Shown here one piece after another: positions 34,260 to 44,225 of a DNA stretch of 64,000 nucleotides. How positions within the stretch are numbered: position 1 is the first letter of the stretch; the number at the start of each line of letters is the position of its first letter. The notes below the pieces were generated by a model, which was not told the DNA's origin, did not search any database, and worked only from the letters and a program-made list of their open reading frames with translations. Position numbers and translations under genes: made by a program. This DNA comes from Sporosarcina sp. Marseille-Q4063 (GTDB lineage Bacteria; Bacillota; Bacilli; Bacillales_A; Planococcaceae). The DNA is taken from assembly GCF_018309085.1 (NCBI RefSeq), contig NZ_CP070502.1, forward strand, positions 3,033,001-3,097,000, in the 5' to 3' direction.

Positions 34260-35384
34260 GTGGAAAAGGTATATGTAAATCTAGTGCCCATCAAATCGGG
34301 TGGAGGGCTACAGAATGCAATAAATTTAATAGATGGTTTTGATAAGATAAATTCACATGATTATAAGTTTATAGTTAGGAACAAGACTTTGGCAAAGTTG
34401 TTAAAAGAAAGAGGGATGGATTTTGAAATAGTGAAGGATAGTTTTCAGTCTAGACTAAAATATGAACTATTTTTCTATTCGAATAAAAGAAATGCAACTA
34501 TATTCACCTTGTTCGGCGGTCGACCATTGCTATGTTATGGAAATAAAACTATTTCTGGTTGTGCATATTCCAATTTGTTTTACCCGGAAATCGATTTTTG
34601 GGGACATCTATCCTTTTTTAAAAAGTTGAAAAAACAAGCTATTGATATTTATAGGTTTATAATGATAAAGAAATCAAATGAAATTATCTTTGAAACTGAA
34701 GTGTTAAAACAGAGGGCAGAAAAATTAAAGGGTTTTAAAATTAAGAAATTACACGTAGTAAAAATGGCGGTAAACAAAATCATTACAAAAGAAGTCGAAC
34801 GGGCTACAAATAGTAGCTATAACCTTCCGTCCAGTAAATCGAAGATTCTTTATTTGGGGTCAAGTCATCCAAACAAACGACAGCATAAACTAGTAGACAT
34901 TGCCCAATCGATGGTGAATAAAGGAGAAATTAATTTTAGATTTATAACTACTATGTCTGACAATGACTATTATACGCAATTCGAAAAATCTGTCCATTCT
35001 AAAAACCTTCAAGAGTACTTCATTAATTTGGGGACGATAGAGAGCAGTGAAGTGGGTGGCTTAATAAAAGAAAGTGATGCGATGATTAATATCGCAGCAT
35101 TGGAAAGCTTCAGTAATAACTTTATTGAAGCATGGAGTTTTAATAAATTGCTTTTCGTAACAGATGCAGATTGGGCAAGGAGTAGTTGTCTTAATGCTGC
35201 AGTATATATAGACCCTTTGGATAGCGATAGAGCAGCATTGAAAATAATTGAAGTGTTAAACGACGAAAAGAAGCAAAATGATATCATCAAGCAATATCCC
35301 GAAATTCTTAATAATTATAATGATTATATTACTAAAGCTTATGAATATAAAAAAATAATAAAAGGTGAGAAAAATAGCCGATGA
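34260..35384 (+). CDS. Glycosyltransferase, GT4-like
   Basis: 374 residues. The N-terminus has [18 protein letters not shown], a glycine-rich start typical of GT-B acceptors; the C-terminal Rossmann half has [20 protein letters not shown] and [24 protein letters not shown], where the E...E pair of GT4 enzymes sits. Start is GTG at 34260, 7 bases after AAGGAG. It is the first gene of the variable EPS cassette and overlaps the next gene by 4 bp. Sugar specificity cannot be deduced. Confidence 0.82.
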   Translation: MEKVYVNLVPIKSGGGLQNAINLIDGFDKINSHDYKFIVRNKTLAKLLKERGMDFEIVKDSFQSRLKYELFFYSNKRNATIFTLFGGRPLLCYGNKTISGCAYSNLFYPEIDFWGHLSFFKKLKKQAIDIYRFIMIKKSNEIIFETEVLKQRAEKLKGFKIKKLHVVKMAVNKIITKEVERATNSSYNLPSSKSKILYLGSSHPNKRQHKLVDIAQSMVNKGEINFRFITTMSDNDYYTQFEKSVHSKNLQEYFINLGTIESSEVGGLIKESDAMINIAALESFSNNFIEAWSFNKLLFVTDADWARSSCLNAAVYIDPLDSDRAALKIIEVLNDEKKQNDIIKQYPEILNNYNDYITKAYEYKKIIKGEKNSR

Positions 35385-35920
35385 AACACTTTATAATTAT
35401 TACATATGAATTGTTTATGAAAATTATTTTTTCATTACCTCGATATAAGTCCTTGAATTATTTGAAGAAGTTGTTCTTACAACTATTCGGAGCAAAGGTT
35501 GGTAAAAGAGTGATTTTCTATCCTGGAGTATGGATTAATCCCCCGTCAAACATCAAAATTGGTGATGATGTCGATTTAGCCTTAAACGTTATGATTACAA
35601 CAAGTGGACAGGTACAAATCGGTGATCGAACATTGATAGGGTATGGGACAAAAATTTTATCATCAAATCACAATATACCTAATGGTAATGGGAAAATATT
35701 TTTCTCAGGACATTCATTTGATCCTGTTTCGATAGGCCATGATGTTTGGATAGGAGCGGATTGTATAATACTTCCAGGAGTAAGTATTGGGGAGGGAGCA
35801 GTAATAGCAGCCGGGAGTGTGGTTACAAAAGATGTGCATGCATTTGACATAGTCGCTGGTGTCCCTGCAAAGGTTATAAAGACTCGAATAAATAACAACA
35901 CAGGGGAGATAGCTTATTAA
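35381..35920 (+). CDS. Hexapeptide-repeat O-acetyltransferase (WcaF/Maa-like)
   Basis: 179 residues. A short basic N-terminal region is followed by left-handed beta-helix repeats ([50 protein letters not shown]) and the usual ending [10 protein letters not shown]. The conserved His of the SSNHNIP segment could be catalytic. It probably acetylates an EPS sugar using acetyl-CoA in the cytoplasm. Coupled by overlaps with the genes on both sides. Confidence 0.88.
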   Translation: MKHFIIITYELFMKIIFSLPRYKSLNYLKKLFLQLFGAKVGKRVIFYPGVWINPPSNIKIGDDVDLALNVMITTSGQVQIGDRTLIGYGTKILSSNHNIPNGNGKIFFSGHSFDPVSIGHDVWIGADCIILPGVSIGEGAVIAAGSVVTKDVHAFDIVAGVPAKVIKTRINNNTGEIAY

Positions 35921-37142
35921 AAAGTTTTCATTTCTTTTTATTGCGAATTTAATAGCTGCAGCTTCGAAATGGGTAATAATAATTATAATTGCTAAAGTCT
36001 TGTCAGTTGATAATGTAGGCGCGTTTTCACTAGCTATGGCAATTACTGCTCCAATAGCTCTTTTTGCAAGTTTAAGGCTAAGATCCTTAATTGTAGTTAG
36101 AGACTCTGAGAATAACCGAGATTATTACTTTATTAGAAAGATATTCAATATAGTATCCTTGGTAATAACTTTAATAGTAGCTTTTTTATTTTATCAAGAG
36201 TACTTCATATTAATAACATTGGTTATGCTAATAAAAATTAATGATTTAAATTCTGAATTAGCATATGGTTACTATCAATTAAAGATGGAATTTAATAAAC
36301 TATCCAGATTGATTATTTTCAAACAAATTTTTTCATTAATAGTTTTTGTTATTTCTTTATCCATTACTAAAAGTTTACAAATTTCTTTATTGCTTCAATA
36401 TCTATTTCAGTATACTTACTTTTTAATATGGGAAAGGAAAGACTTTCTTAATGATAGCAAACATAATCCAAGTAGGGAAACGCAAAAAAGTATTATAAAG
36501 GAAGGGTTACCAATAGGTATCGGCCTTTACTTTATTACTTTAAATGCTTCCATACCGAGGTTTATATTGGAAGCGAAACATGGGTTAGAGATGCTTGGAT
36601 ATTTTTCGGCTTTAGCTTATTTTGTTGTTATTGGGAATATACTTGTAAATTCTTTAATGCAGTTTTTATTGGGTAAAATATCTAATCTTTACATAAGTAA
36701 CAATTTTAGAACTCTTCGAAAAGTTCTTTTCCTTTTCACACCCTTATTTACGGTGAGTTTGGGAGTTGTTATTTTACCTTTGACTATTTTTTTTGGTGAA
36801 TATTTTATTGCAGCTTTTTATGGTGAATTATATACCGAATACTTATTAGTATTAGTTCTTTTGGTTATTGGTTTTTTACTTGACAGTAATAGTGCAATTT
36901 ATGATTCGGTATTGTTAATTACTAAGAAGATCAAGGTGCAATTTTATCTTCCGATGTTTCTAATGGTAGTAAGCAGTATAATTGGTTATATAATGATAAA
37001 TCAATATTCAATTTATGGTGCTGCTCTAACTATAATTATAGTAAACTTAATTCAGTTACTGATAAGAGGATTCTTCTGTAATTCGATTCTGAAAAGCAAT
37101 GAACAAATGGAAGAGTTGAAATTAAATCTCAAGAATAGGTGA
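35916..37142 (+). CDS. Wzx-type polysaccharide flippase, apparent ATT start
   Basis: About 408 residues with some 12 hydrophobic segments, a MATE/PST-family oligosaccharide-lipid flippase. The natural N-terminus begins [19 protein letters not shown] with the first membrane segment, preceded in frame by CTT and a TAG stop at 35910. The only usable start is therefore ATT at 35916, 7 bases after GGGGAG and overlapping the previous stop (ATTAA). The first conventional start, TTG at 36000, would remove the first membrane helix. It moves undecaprenyl-linked repeat units across the membrane. Confidence 0.85.
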   Translation: MKKFSFLFIANLIAAASKWVIIIIIAKVLSVDNVGAFSLAMAITAPIALFASLRLRSLIVVRDSENNRDYYFIRKIFNIVSLVITLIVAFLFYQEYFILITLVMLIKINDLNSELAYGYYQLKMEFNKLSRLIIFKQIFSLIVFVISLSITKSLQISLLLQYLFQYTYFLIWERKDFLNDSKHNPSRETQKSIIKEGLPIGIGLYFITLNASIPRFILEAKHGLEMLGYFSALAYFVVIGNILVNSLMQFLLGKISNLYISNNFRTLRKVLFLFTPLFTVSLGVVILPLTIFFGEYFIAAFYGELYTEYLLVLVLLVIGFLLDSNSAIYDSVLLITKKIKVQFYLPMFLMVVSSIIGYIMINQYSIYGAALTIIIVNLIQLLIRGFFCNSILKSNEQMEELKLNLKNR

Positions 37143-37146
37143 GGAA

Positions 37147-38415
37147 ATGGCTCCATTTTCTTTAAAGTTATTAACATTTACTTTAATCTTAACAATATTG
37201 ATTACACTCCCAGATAGTACTTTATCATTCTTGTTCCCCGTGTCGTTTGCAATATCAGTTATATATGCATTGAGATACTTATATAATGAAAAATGGCTAT
37301 ATAGTTTAGTATTAGTGTTCTATATTACTCCTTTTATATATCTTTTTTTTCCGGAAGATTATCTAGGACAACTATATCCACTAGAGTATTTATTTGGCTT
37401 TGTAAAGAGTAATCAAGAAGAATTGAAGTCATTATTTACCGTTGGTAGTTTATCATTGTTGAACTTATTGACGTTATTTGGAAGTTCAGAGAGTGGTAAA
37501 ATATTTATTAATACTAATTATATTAAAAGCATATCAAAAATAAATTCAAATATTTTGGGTATTATTGGCACATTATTGTTATTTTTGGCTTTGCCACTTA
37601 CAAACAATTTAGCAATCATTGGTGGATATGTAGATTCCCTGAATTCTACTGGAGCAGGAGTTTTTTTAATTCTTTCCTCTGCTTTGCTTGTGTTTAATTT
37701 TACAAATGCTAAGTATAAGGCCTTACCACTTATCTATTTATTGATATTTTTTGCCTGGGGTTTATTAAATGGGAGACGAGTTGAACAGTTGGGAATACTT
37801 ATTCTTCTTGCTTACTACTTTTGTCGGAAATATTTACTTAATGAAAGCAAGAAACTCAATTGGTACATAGCTGTCACGGTGTTAATAGCGCTAGTCCCTA
37901 TAGTAAATATAATATTTAATTTCTGGGGATATTATAGGATTGGGGAGGAATTTGACTGGGGAAGGTTAACTATTACCACCGCACCGGGAATAATCTATGC
38001 TATTGCATCTACGATTTCGTTACAGAAGTTTGGTGTATCTCCCGATGGTGATTTTTTTGGGAACTATATATTGCGTTTTTTCGGGGTTCCATTGGAGGAT
38101 TTCTCCAGTTGGGTGCAAGAGGTGAACTTTACCCTTGGTGGGATGCATATAATTGCAGAGCCTTTTATGTATTATGGCACCCTAGGTGCAATTTTATCAA
38201 GCGTAATACTCTTTCTTTTTATGAGATTTGCTGAAGCTGCTGATAGGATATATAAATTAATCCTCTTTACACCTGTATTAATCATAATGATTCCAAGATA
38301 CATTTGGTATGGTCATATTTATGCATTAAGAACATTTCAGGTCTTTATCCTATTAATAGCAATTATAGAGTCATATAAATTCATTAGGAAAATTCAAAAA
38401 AGAGGTGCTTTATGA
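37147..38415 (+). CDS. Wzy-like O-antigen/EPS polymerase
   Basis: 422 residues, very hydrophobic with about 10-12 membrane segments and one larger extracellular loop (about 255-330). No sequence signature beyond this layout is visible, which is normal for Wzy proteins. Its place directly after the flippase gene (4 bp) and before further glycan genes supports polymerase function. ATG at 37147 with GTGAGGA upstream. Confidence 0.75.
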   Translation: MAPFSLKLLTFTLILTILITLPDSTLSFLFPVSFAISVIYALRYLYNEKWLYSLVLVFYITPFIYLFFPEDYLGQLYPLEYLFGFVKSNQEELKSLFTVGSLSLLNLLTLFGSSESGKIFINTNYIKSISKINSNILGIIGTLLLFLALPLTNNLAIIGGYVDSLNSTGAGVFLILSSALLVFNFTNAKYKALPLIYLLIFFAWGLLNGRRVEQLGILILLAYYFCRKYLLNESKKLNWYIAVTVLIALVPIVNIIFNFWGYYRIGEEFDWGRLTITTAPGIIYAIASTISLQKFGVSPDGDFFGNYILRFFGVPLEDFSSWVQEVNFTLGGMHIIAEPFMYYGTLGAILSSVILFLFMRFAEAADRIYKLILFTPVLIIMIPRYIWYGHIYALRTFQVFILLIAIIESYKFIRKIQKRGAL

Positions 38416-38465
38416 AATATGTATTTCTTCTGCAACTATCCTGGGGAAAAGACAAGCTTCGTTAA
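38412..38465 (+). pseudogene. Truncated start of a lost gene (17 codons)
   Basis: ATG overlaps the stop of the polymerase gene (ATGA) and has AGAGGTG upstream, a typical coupled start; the frame MKYVFLLQLSWGKDKLR then stops. The rest of the gene seems deleted and the sequence soon joins a galE-like fragment. Confidence 0.5.
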
Positions 38466-38552
38466 GTAAGTAACGGAACAAACGCCTATGCTAAAAAACG
38501 AAAATTGTTTGTGGGAATATTATATTATTTTGCTCGACTCTTTGTGGGTATT

Positions 38553-38690
38553 CTTCATTATTCCAAACCTAGAACCCACCTTAGCGGTATAAATTGGGAT
38601 TCACTAACCGGCAAGCCGAACAATTTAATGCCATTTATTACTCGTGTTGTAAATGGAAATCTCGGGGTTTATAAATCTTTAATAACATAA
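38553..38690 (+). pseudogene. galE fragment
   Basis: The frame HLSGINWDSLTGKPNNLMPF followed by ITRVVNGNL matches the galE product of this window (HESGLIGEVPSGIPNNLMPY then VTQVAKGNL) and then ends. Only this central part of galE remains. Confidence 0.7.
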
Positions 38691-38794
38691 GTGAAAATAT
38701 ATAATTCTAGAATAGAATTTATGTACTAGCATATTTAAAATAATTAATACTTTTGAATCTGTTAACAACATAAAGTGTAGATGGAGGGTTAATA

Positions 38795-40906
38795 ATGAAG
38801 CAAGTGATTCAAAGCTTAAATAACGGAGAAACAAAACTTTCAGAACATCCAATGCCAACATTGAGACCTGGAGTTTTGTTAATTCAAACGGTTAACACAG
38901 TTGTTTCTGTTGGCACTGAAAAAATGTTAGTGGATTTCGGGAAATCGAATTACTTGAAAAAAGCACAACAACAACCGGAGAAGGTAAAACAGGTTATCGA
39001 CAAAGTTAGAACGGATGGTCTGCAACCAACAATTAATGCTGTCAGAACAAAATTAGATCAACCAATAGCATTAGGATATAGTAATGCGGGCATCGTTATT
39101 GCAGTCGGTAAAGATGTGAAGAACTTTAATGTTGGTGATCGCGTTATCTCCAATGGCTCACACGCTGAAGTTGTAAGTGTTCCAGAAAATTTATGTGCGA
39201 AGATTCCCGACGGCGTAAGCTATGACGAGGCAGCATTCACTGTTATCTCATCGATAGGATTGCAAGGTATTCGTTTAGCAGAGCCCACCCTAGGCGAAAC
39301 AGTAGTTGTAACTGGACTAGGTCTTATTGGTCTTTTGACCGTTCAATTGTTAAAAGCTCATGGATGTAATGTAATTGCTTCTGACTTTGATCAACGAAAA
39401 GTAGATTTAGCTAAATCATTTGGTGCTGATGCTGTAAATGTAGGAACAGGAATTGACATTGTTGACTACGTCAATATGAAAACAAAAGGTCGGGGTGCTG
39501 ATGCCGTATTAATCACTGCATCGACTCAGAGTAGTGATCCAATTTCCCAAGCGGCAAGAATGTCCAGACAACGTGGAAGAATCATTTTGGTTGGTGTAAC
39601 AGGACTTGAGTTGAATCGATCCGAGTTTTATGAAAAAGAATTATCCTTCCAGGTATCTTGTTCTTATGGTCCAGGTAGATATGATCTAAATTATGAGGAA
39701 AAAGGACAGGACTATCCAATTGGATTTGTAAGATGGACTGAACAAAGAAACTTTGAGGCTATACTAGATATGATGAGTGATAAAAAGTTAGATGTATCGC
39801 CTCTAATCACACACAGATATAAGTTTAATAATGCTGTCGACGCATATTCAACATTATCAGAAGACAAAAACACAATAGGAATAGTATTGGAGTATGAATC
39901 TCAAGAAATAGATATAGAGGCTTCACGTTCTGTTACCTTAAATTCACACACCACTTCTATAGAAGGCATTCCTACTATTGGAATCATTGGCGCTGGTAAT
40001 TTTACCAACCAAACTTTGCTTCCCGCAATGAATAGACAGACTGTAAAGAAACATACAATTGTCAGCAGTGGTGGCATGACGAGTGTTCATGTCGGCCAAA
40101 AGTATGATTTTGAAAGGGCTTCTACAGAAGCTAATCATGTGTTCAAAGAACCGGCTATCAATGTAGTTTTCATTACAACACGTCATAATAGCCACGCGCA
40201 ATATGTAAAAGAGGGGTTAAGTAATCAAAAACATGTTTTTGTTGAAAAACCACTATGTTTAACACGCGCGGAATTAGAAGAAATTAAAGAGATTGAGCAT
40301 GACAAAATATTAATGGTTGGATTTAACAGGAGATTCGCGCCGCATGTTATAAAAATGAAAGAATTGTTAGCGACAGTATCCCAACCTAAGTCGGTTCTGA
40401 TTACTGTTAATGCAGGGGCTATACCAGCCGATCATTGGACTCAAGATTTAGATGTAGGCGGAGGTAGAATTATCGGTGAAGGCTGTCACTTCATCGACTT
40501 AGCCCGTCACTTGGTTGGTCATAAAATAACAGGTGTACAAGCCATGAAAATGGATACGCCTGGAGAAGAACAATTTGAAGATAAAGTAGTCATGCAATTT
40601 TCATTTGAAGACGGTTCGATAGCTTCAATCCAATACTTGGCTAATGGGGATAAAGCATTTCCTAAGGAACGTGTAGAAGTATTTGCGGGGAACAAAGTAT
40701 TATCGCTTGATAATTTCAAAACGTTGACTGGTCATGGGTGGTCTGGCTTCTCAAGGTATAGAACACGTACTCAAGATAAAGGACACGCAAACGGGATAAA
40801 AGCATTCCTAGATGGCATTAAAGAAGGGGAATCTCCGATACCATTGGAGGAAATATTCGAAGTGACTGAAGCGACCTTTGACGTTGTCGATCAAATTAGA
40901 GGGTGA
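38795..40906 (+). CDS. Bi-domain oxidoreductase (zinc-type dehydrogenase fused to Gfo/Idh/MocA)
   Basis: 703 residues. The N-terminal ~370 residues are a medium-chain dehydrogenase (VLIQTVNTVVSVGTEKML, GYSNAGIVIAVGKDV, VVTGLGLIGLLTVQLLKAHG). The C-terminal ~330 residues are a Gfo/Idh/MocA domain (IGIIGAGNFTNQTLLPAM, VFVEKPLCLTRAEL, GFNRRFAPHV, EGCHFIDLARHLVG). Such fusions are regularly found next to heparinase-like genes in glycan clusters and may oxidise or epimerise a sugar. The heparinase-like gene overlaps its stop by 4 bp. Confidence 0.88.
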   Translation: MKQVIQSLNNGETKLSEHPMPTLRPGVLLIQTVNTVVSVGTEKMLVDFGKSNYLKKAQQQPEKVKQVIDKVRTDGLQPTINAVRTKLDQPIALGYSNAGIVIAVGKDVKNFNVGDRVISNGSHAEVVSVPENLCAKIPDGVSYDEAAFTVISSIGLQGIRLAEPTLGETVVVTGLGLIGLLTVQLLKAHGCNVIASDFDQRKVDLAKSFGADAVNVGTGIDIVDYVNMKTKGRGADAVLITASTQSSDPISQAARMSRQRGRIILVGVTGLELNRSEFYEKELSFQVSCSYGPGRYDLNYEEKGQDYPIGFVRWTEQRNFEAILDMMSDKKLDVSPLITHRYKFNNAVDAYSTLSEDKNTIGIVLEYESQEIDIEASRSVTLNSHTTSIEGIPTIGIIGAGNFTNQTLLPAMNRQTVKKHTIVSSGGMTSVHVGQKYDFERASTEANHVFKEPAINVVFITTRHNSHAQYVKEGLSNQKHVFVEKPLCLTRAELEEIKEIEHDKILMVGFNRRFAPHVIKMKELLATVSQPKSVLITVNAGAIPADHWTQDLDVGGGRIIGEGCHFIDLARHLVGHKITGVQAMKMDTPGEEQFEDKVVMQFSFEDGSIASIQYLANGDKAFPKERVEVFAGNKVLSLDNFKTLTGHGWSGFSRYRTRTQDKGHANGIKAFLDGIKEGESPIPLEEIFEVTEATFDVVDQIRG

Positions 40907-42990
40907 GAAATTTGAAAACGAAAATCGAAGTTGTTCGTAACATGGGGTTATCTTGGACAATGTTTAGAGCAAAATACGAAATGGAAAAGAAACTGGGTTT
41001 GCTTAAAAAGCAATACCCTGTTTTCTCATACTCGAAAGTTGATCTACAATCAAAAATCATCTCAGATAAATCTTTGAAAGAGTTAGTTAAAAGAAAACTA
41101 AAGAAGTTCTTTTTTCAACCGGATGTCGAAAAGTTAACCGCCTCTAAAGAAGTATTGAATTTAAATAATGCGATAATAGAAGCTGACGATATTTTGCAGC
41201 ATAAGTTTAATTATTTTTCGAAACATGTAATTGATTTTGAGGCAATTGATTGGCATTACAGTCCGTTTACTAAAAAAAACTCGCCTGACAAACAGCATTG
41301 GACAGAAATAGGGGATTTATCAAGCGATTTCGGTGATATCAAATGGATTTGGGAGTTATCACGATTTACTTTTGTCTATCCATTATGTCGTGCATATGTA
41401 ATAACTGGTGATGAGAAATACGCGAGTGCATTCTGGAGTATGTTTGAAGATTTTATTCAACATAATCCGCCAGAGCTTGGTGTTAATTATAAATGTGGAC
41501 AAGAAATGTCATTTCGTATAATGGCTTGGACGTTTGGTTTAAATACCTTTTTCAATTCTACTGAAACAACGGACGAACGTTTAGAACTTATGATGAAAGC
41601 TATTTACCATCATGCAGACCACGTTGAAAAGCATTTTGATTTTGCGCTAAAATCTGTTAAAAATAATCACTCATTATCCGAGGCAGCGGGAATGTACACC
41701 GCTGGTATTGTTTTTCCTTTCTTTGATTTATCGAGTAAGTGGGTAAATAAAGGAAAGAAGTATATTCAATCTGAAGCAAATTGGCAGATTTACGACGATG
41801 GCTCTTATATACAGCACTCTTTCAATTATCAGCGTTTAGCTATACAAGATTTAACATGGGTAGTCCGTTTAGGACAAATCAATGGCGATAAGTTTGAAGG
41901 GGAATTTATGGGGAAATTTGAAAAGACTGTTGAATTTTTGTATCAAATGCAGAATCCTGTTGATGGTAGGCTCCCTAATTATGGTATGAATGACGGGGCA
42001 TACATTCATCCATTTACATCCCGAGAATATTTGGATTATCGGCCTGCATTACAAGCAGCGTGGCTTACGTTGACTGGAAGTAGACTTTACGAAGTACCGA
42101 AAGTTGATGAAATTGCAATTTGGCTTGGTTTAGAAACGGATAGGCAATGTTCTCTTCCTGATAGGGAATCAAATCTATTTAAAGACGGCGGGTATGCAAC
42201 GCTAAGAAATGATGATCAATTTGCTATGATTCGTTGCGCTACTTTTAAACATCGTCCGGTGCAGGCGGATATGTTACATGTTGATTTCTGGCATGGTGAA
42301 CATAATATTTTGGCTGATGCAGGCACGTTTTCCTATAATACAAGTCCTGAATACTTACTCTATTTTAACGGTACAGCATCTCACAATACCTTGATGTTAA
42401 ATGATCGTGATCAGATGACAAAAGCCTCCCGATTTATATGGTTAAATTGGACAAAATCAAAAGTGCTCAGTTTTACAAAAGTTGAGAATGCAACAATCTT
42501 TGAAGGTGAACATTATGGTTATTCTCCAGTTACCCATCGAAGAGGCGTGTATCAGCTACAAGATGTTTTAATAATTGTAGATGATCTATTAGGTGACATC
42601 CAAACAGAAAAGGTGAGCTTGCGGTGGCTTTTCGGAATTCACGACGTGAAAGAGACTTCCAATGGAAAATGGGAAATTACATTGCCGGATGAGTCCAAGT
42701 GGAAGATGAAAGTTATTCAACCGAATATGAATGGAACAAGTAGCTTGCATTGCGGTTCGACCGCTCCAGTGGCAGGCTGGCGTTCATTATATTATGGAGA
42801 TAAAGAAGCATTTCCCCAATTAATAATAGATGACGAGATTACTGAGTCATCCCGATATATATCCGTGTTGTATAAAGACAAACCTTCTATTGAAGTATCT
42901 TTAAATGAAAATACACTTGTTATAGGGAATGAGAAAGTAAATTTGTCAACTCTTGGGTCTAGCAAGATTTTTGAGAATATGGAGATATAA
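40903..42990 (+). CDS. Heparinase II/III-family protein
   Basis: 695 residues without signal peptide. An N-terminal alpha/alpha-toroid half (WIWELSRFTFVYPLCRAY, NNHSLSEAAGMYTAG) is followed by a beta-sandwich half (HVDFWHGEHNILADAGTFSY, GTASHNTLMLNDRDQM). The conserved His residues of the lyase family (ADMLHVDFWHG, ASHNT) are present. In polysaccharide clusters these proteins may cut or modify the uronic-acid-containing polymer. Start is GTG at 40903, overlapping the previous stop; TTG at 40912 is an alternative. Confidence 0.85.
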   Translation: MRNLKTKIEVVRNMGLSWTMFRAKYEMEKKLGLLKKQYPVFSYSKVDLQSKIISDKSLKELVKRKLKKFFFQPDVEKLTASKEVLNLNNAIIEADDILQHKFNYFSKHVIDFEAIDWHYSPFTKKNSPDKQHWTEIGDLSSDFGDIKWIWELSRFTFVYPLCRAYVITGDEKYASAFWSMFEDFIQHNPPELGVNYKCGQEMSFRIMAWTFGLNTFFNSTETTDERLELMMKAIYHHADHVEKHFDFALKSVKNNHSLSEAAGMYTAGIVFPFFDLSSKWVNKGKKYIQSEANWQIYDDGSYIQHSFNYQRLAIQDLTWVVRLGQINGDKFEGEFMGKFEKTVEFLYQMQNPVDGRLPNYGMNDGAYIHPFTSREYLDYRPALQAAWLTLTGSRLYEVPKVDEIAIWLGLETDRQCSLPDRESNLFKDGGYATLRNDDQFAMIRCATFKHRPVQADMLHVDFWHGEHNILADAGTFSYNTSPEYLLYFNGTASHNTLMLNDRDQMTKASRFIWLNWTKSKVLSFTKVENATIFEGEHYGYSPVTHRRGVYQLQDVLIIVDDLLGDIQTEKVSLRWLFGIHDVKETSNGKWEITLPDESKWKMKVIQPNMNGTSSLHCGSTAPVAGWRSLYYGDKEAFPQLIIDDEITESSRYISVLYKDKPSIEVSLNENTLVIGNEKVNLSTLGSSKIFENMEI

Positions 42991-42992
42991 AA

Positions 42993-44225
42993 ATGAAAAT
43001 ATTAGTTTTACACCAATATTTCCTTGGAAAAGATGATCCGGGCGGCTCACGCTTTAATCAGTTCGTTAAGTACTGGGAAGAAATGGGCCATGAGATAACA
43101 GTAATTGCGGGAACCGTACATTATGCGACCGGAGAAAAAGAAGAAAAGTATAAGGGCAAGTTTGTAGTTAAAGAAGAGTACTCAAAGAATGTCAATGTCT
43201 TAAGAACCTATGTATCTGAGTCCTATAACAAGTCTTTTTTAGGCAGGCTATGGGGATATTTTTCATTCAGCTTCTCTTCATTATGGGCAATGCTTTTTCA
43301 TGTAAAAAAGCATGATGTAATGATTGTTACTTCCCCTCCTTTATTCGTAGGAATAACGGGAATACTTGGGAAGTTCTTTAAACGCACTCCAATGGTATTT
43401 GAAATCAGGGATTTATGGCCAGAATCGGCGATCGACACAGGCGTGTTGTCAAATAAGCTAATTATTAAAATTGCTTACATTGTTGAAAAGCTATCATATA
43501 GGTTCGCAGATAAAATTAATGTACTGACTCCAGCATTCAAACAGGCATTGATTACAAAGAAGGGAATAGCAGAAAAGAAAATCTGTTTCATTCCAAATGG
43601 TGCTGACTTAGATATTTTTGAGCCAGGTCCAAGAGATAATTGGGTGCGAGAAGAATATAATTTGCAGGACAAGTTTGTAGTTACATACATGGGAGCCCAT
43701 GGTGTCGCAAATCACTTAGACTCATTAATCGATGTGGCCAAGGAATTTTCAGAAGATGAAAATGTAATGATTGTTCTAATTGGTGATGGAATGAAGAAAG
43801 CTGAACTCAAACAGCGTGTTGAAGTGGAAAAAATCCGAAATGTCTTGTTTGTCGACTCACAGTCTAAACATACGATACCTGATTTTTGTAACGCATCGGA
43901 TATTTGCACTGCGGTATTGAAAAAAGTTGAAACGTTCAAAACGGTTTACCCAAACAAAGTATTTGATTATATGTCATGTGCAAAGCCTATTTTGATTGGA
44001 ATCGACGGGGTAGCGAGAGATCTGGTAGAAGAGAGCGGGTCTGGATATTATGTTGATCCTGAGGATGCCAAAGCATTTGCGGATAAGATTCGTGAGTTAC
44101 AAAAGGATGAGGAGTTAAGATCGAAACTGGGCGAGAGTGGCTATGCATTCGTTCAAGAAAGTTTCAGCCGAGAAGCATTGGCTAGTAAGTACATAACTGA
44201 ACTTGAAAAGGTTGTGAAGAGATGA
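42993..44225 (+). CDS. Glycosyltransferase, GT4 (WbuB-like)
   Basis: 410 residues, classical GT-B layout: LHQYFLGKDDPGGSRFNQF at the N-terminus, VFEIRDLWPESAIDTGVL, then VVTYMGAHGVANHLDSLIDV and VYPNKVFDYMSCAKPILIGI in the donor-binding half. This is the pattern of WbuB-type N-acetyl-L-fucosaminyl or related HexNAc transferases. Starts 2 bp after the heparinase-like gene and overlaps the next by 4 bp. Confidence 0.9.
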   Translation: MKILVLHQYFLGKDDPGGSRFNQFVKYWEEMGHEITVIAGTVHYATGEKEEKYKGKFVVKEEYSKNVNVLRTYVSESYNKSFLGRLWGYFSFSFSSLWAMLFHVKKHDVMIVTSPPLFVGITGILGKFFKRTPMVFEIRDLWPESAIDTGVLSNKLIIKIAYIVEKLSYRFADKINVLTPAFKQALITKKGIAEKKICFIPNGADLDIFEPGPRDNWVREEYNLQDKFVVTYMGAHGVANHLDSLIDVAKEFSEDENVMIVLIGDGMKKAELKQRVEVEKIRNVLFVDSQSKHTIPDFCNASDICTAVLKKVETFKTVYPNKVFDYMSCAKPILIGIDGVARDLVEESGSGYYVDPEDAKAFADKIRELQKDEELRSKLGESGYAFVQESFSREALASKYITELEKVVKR

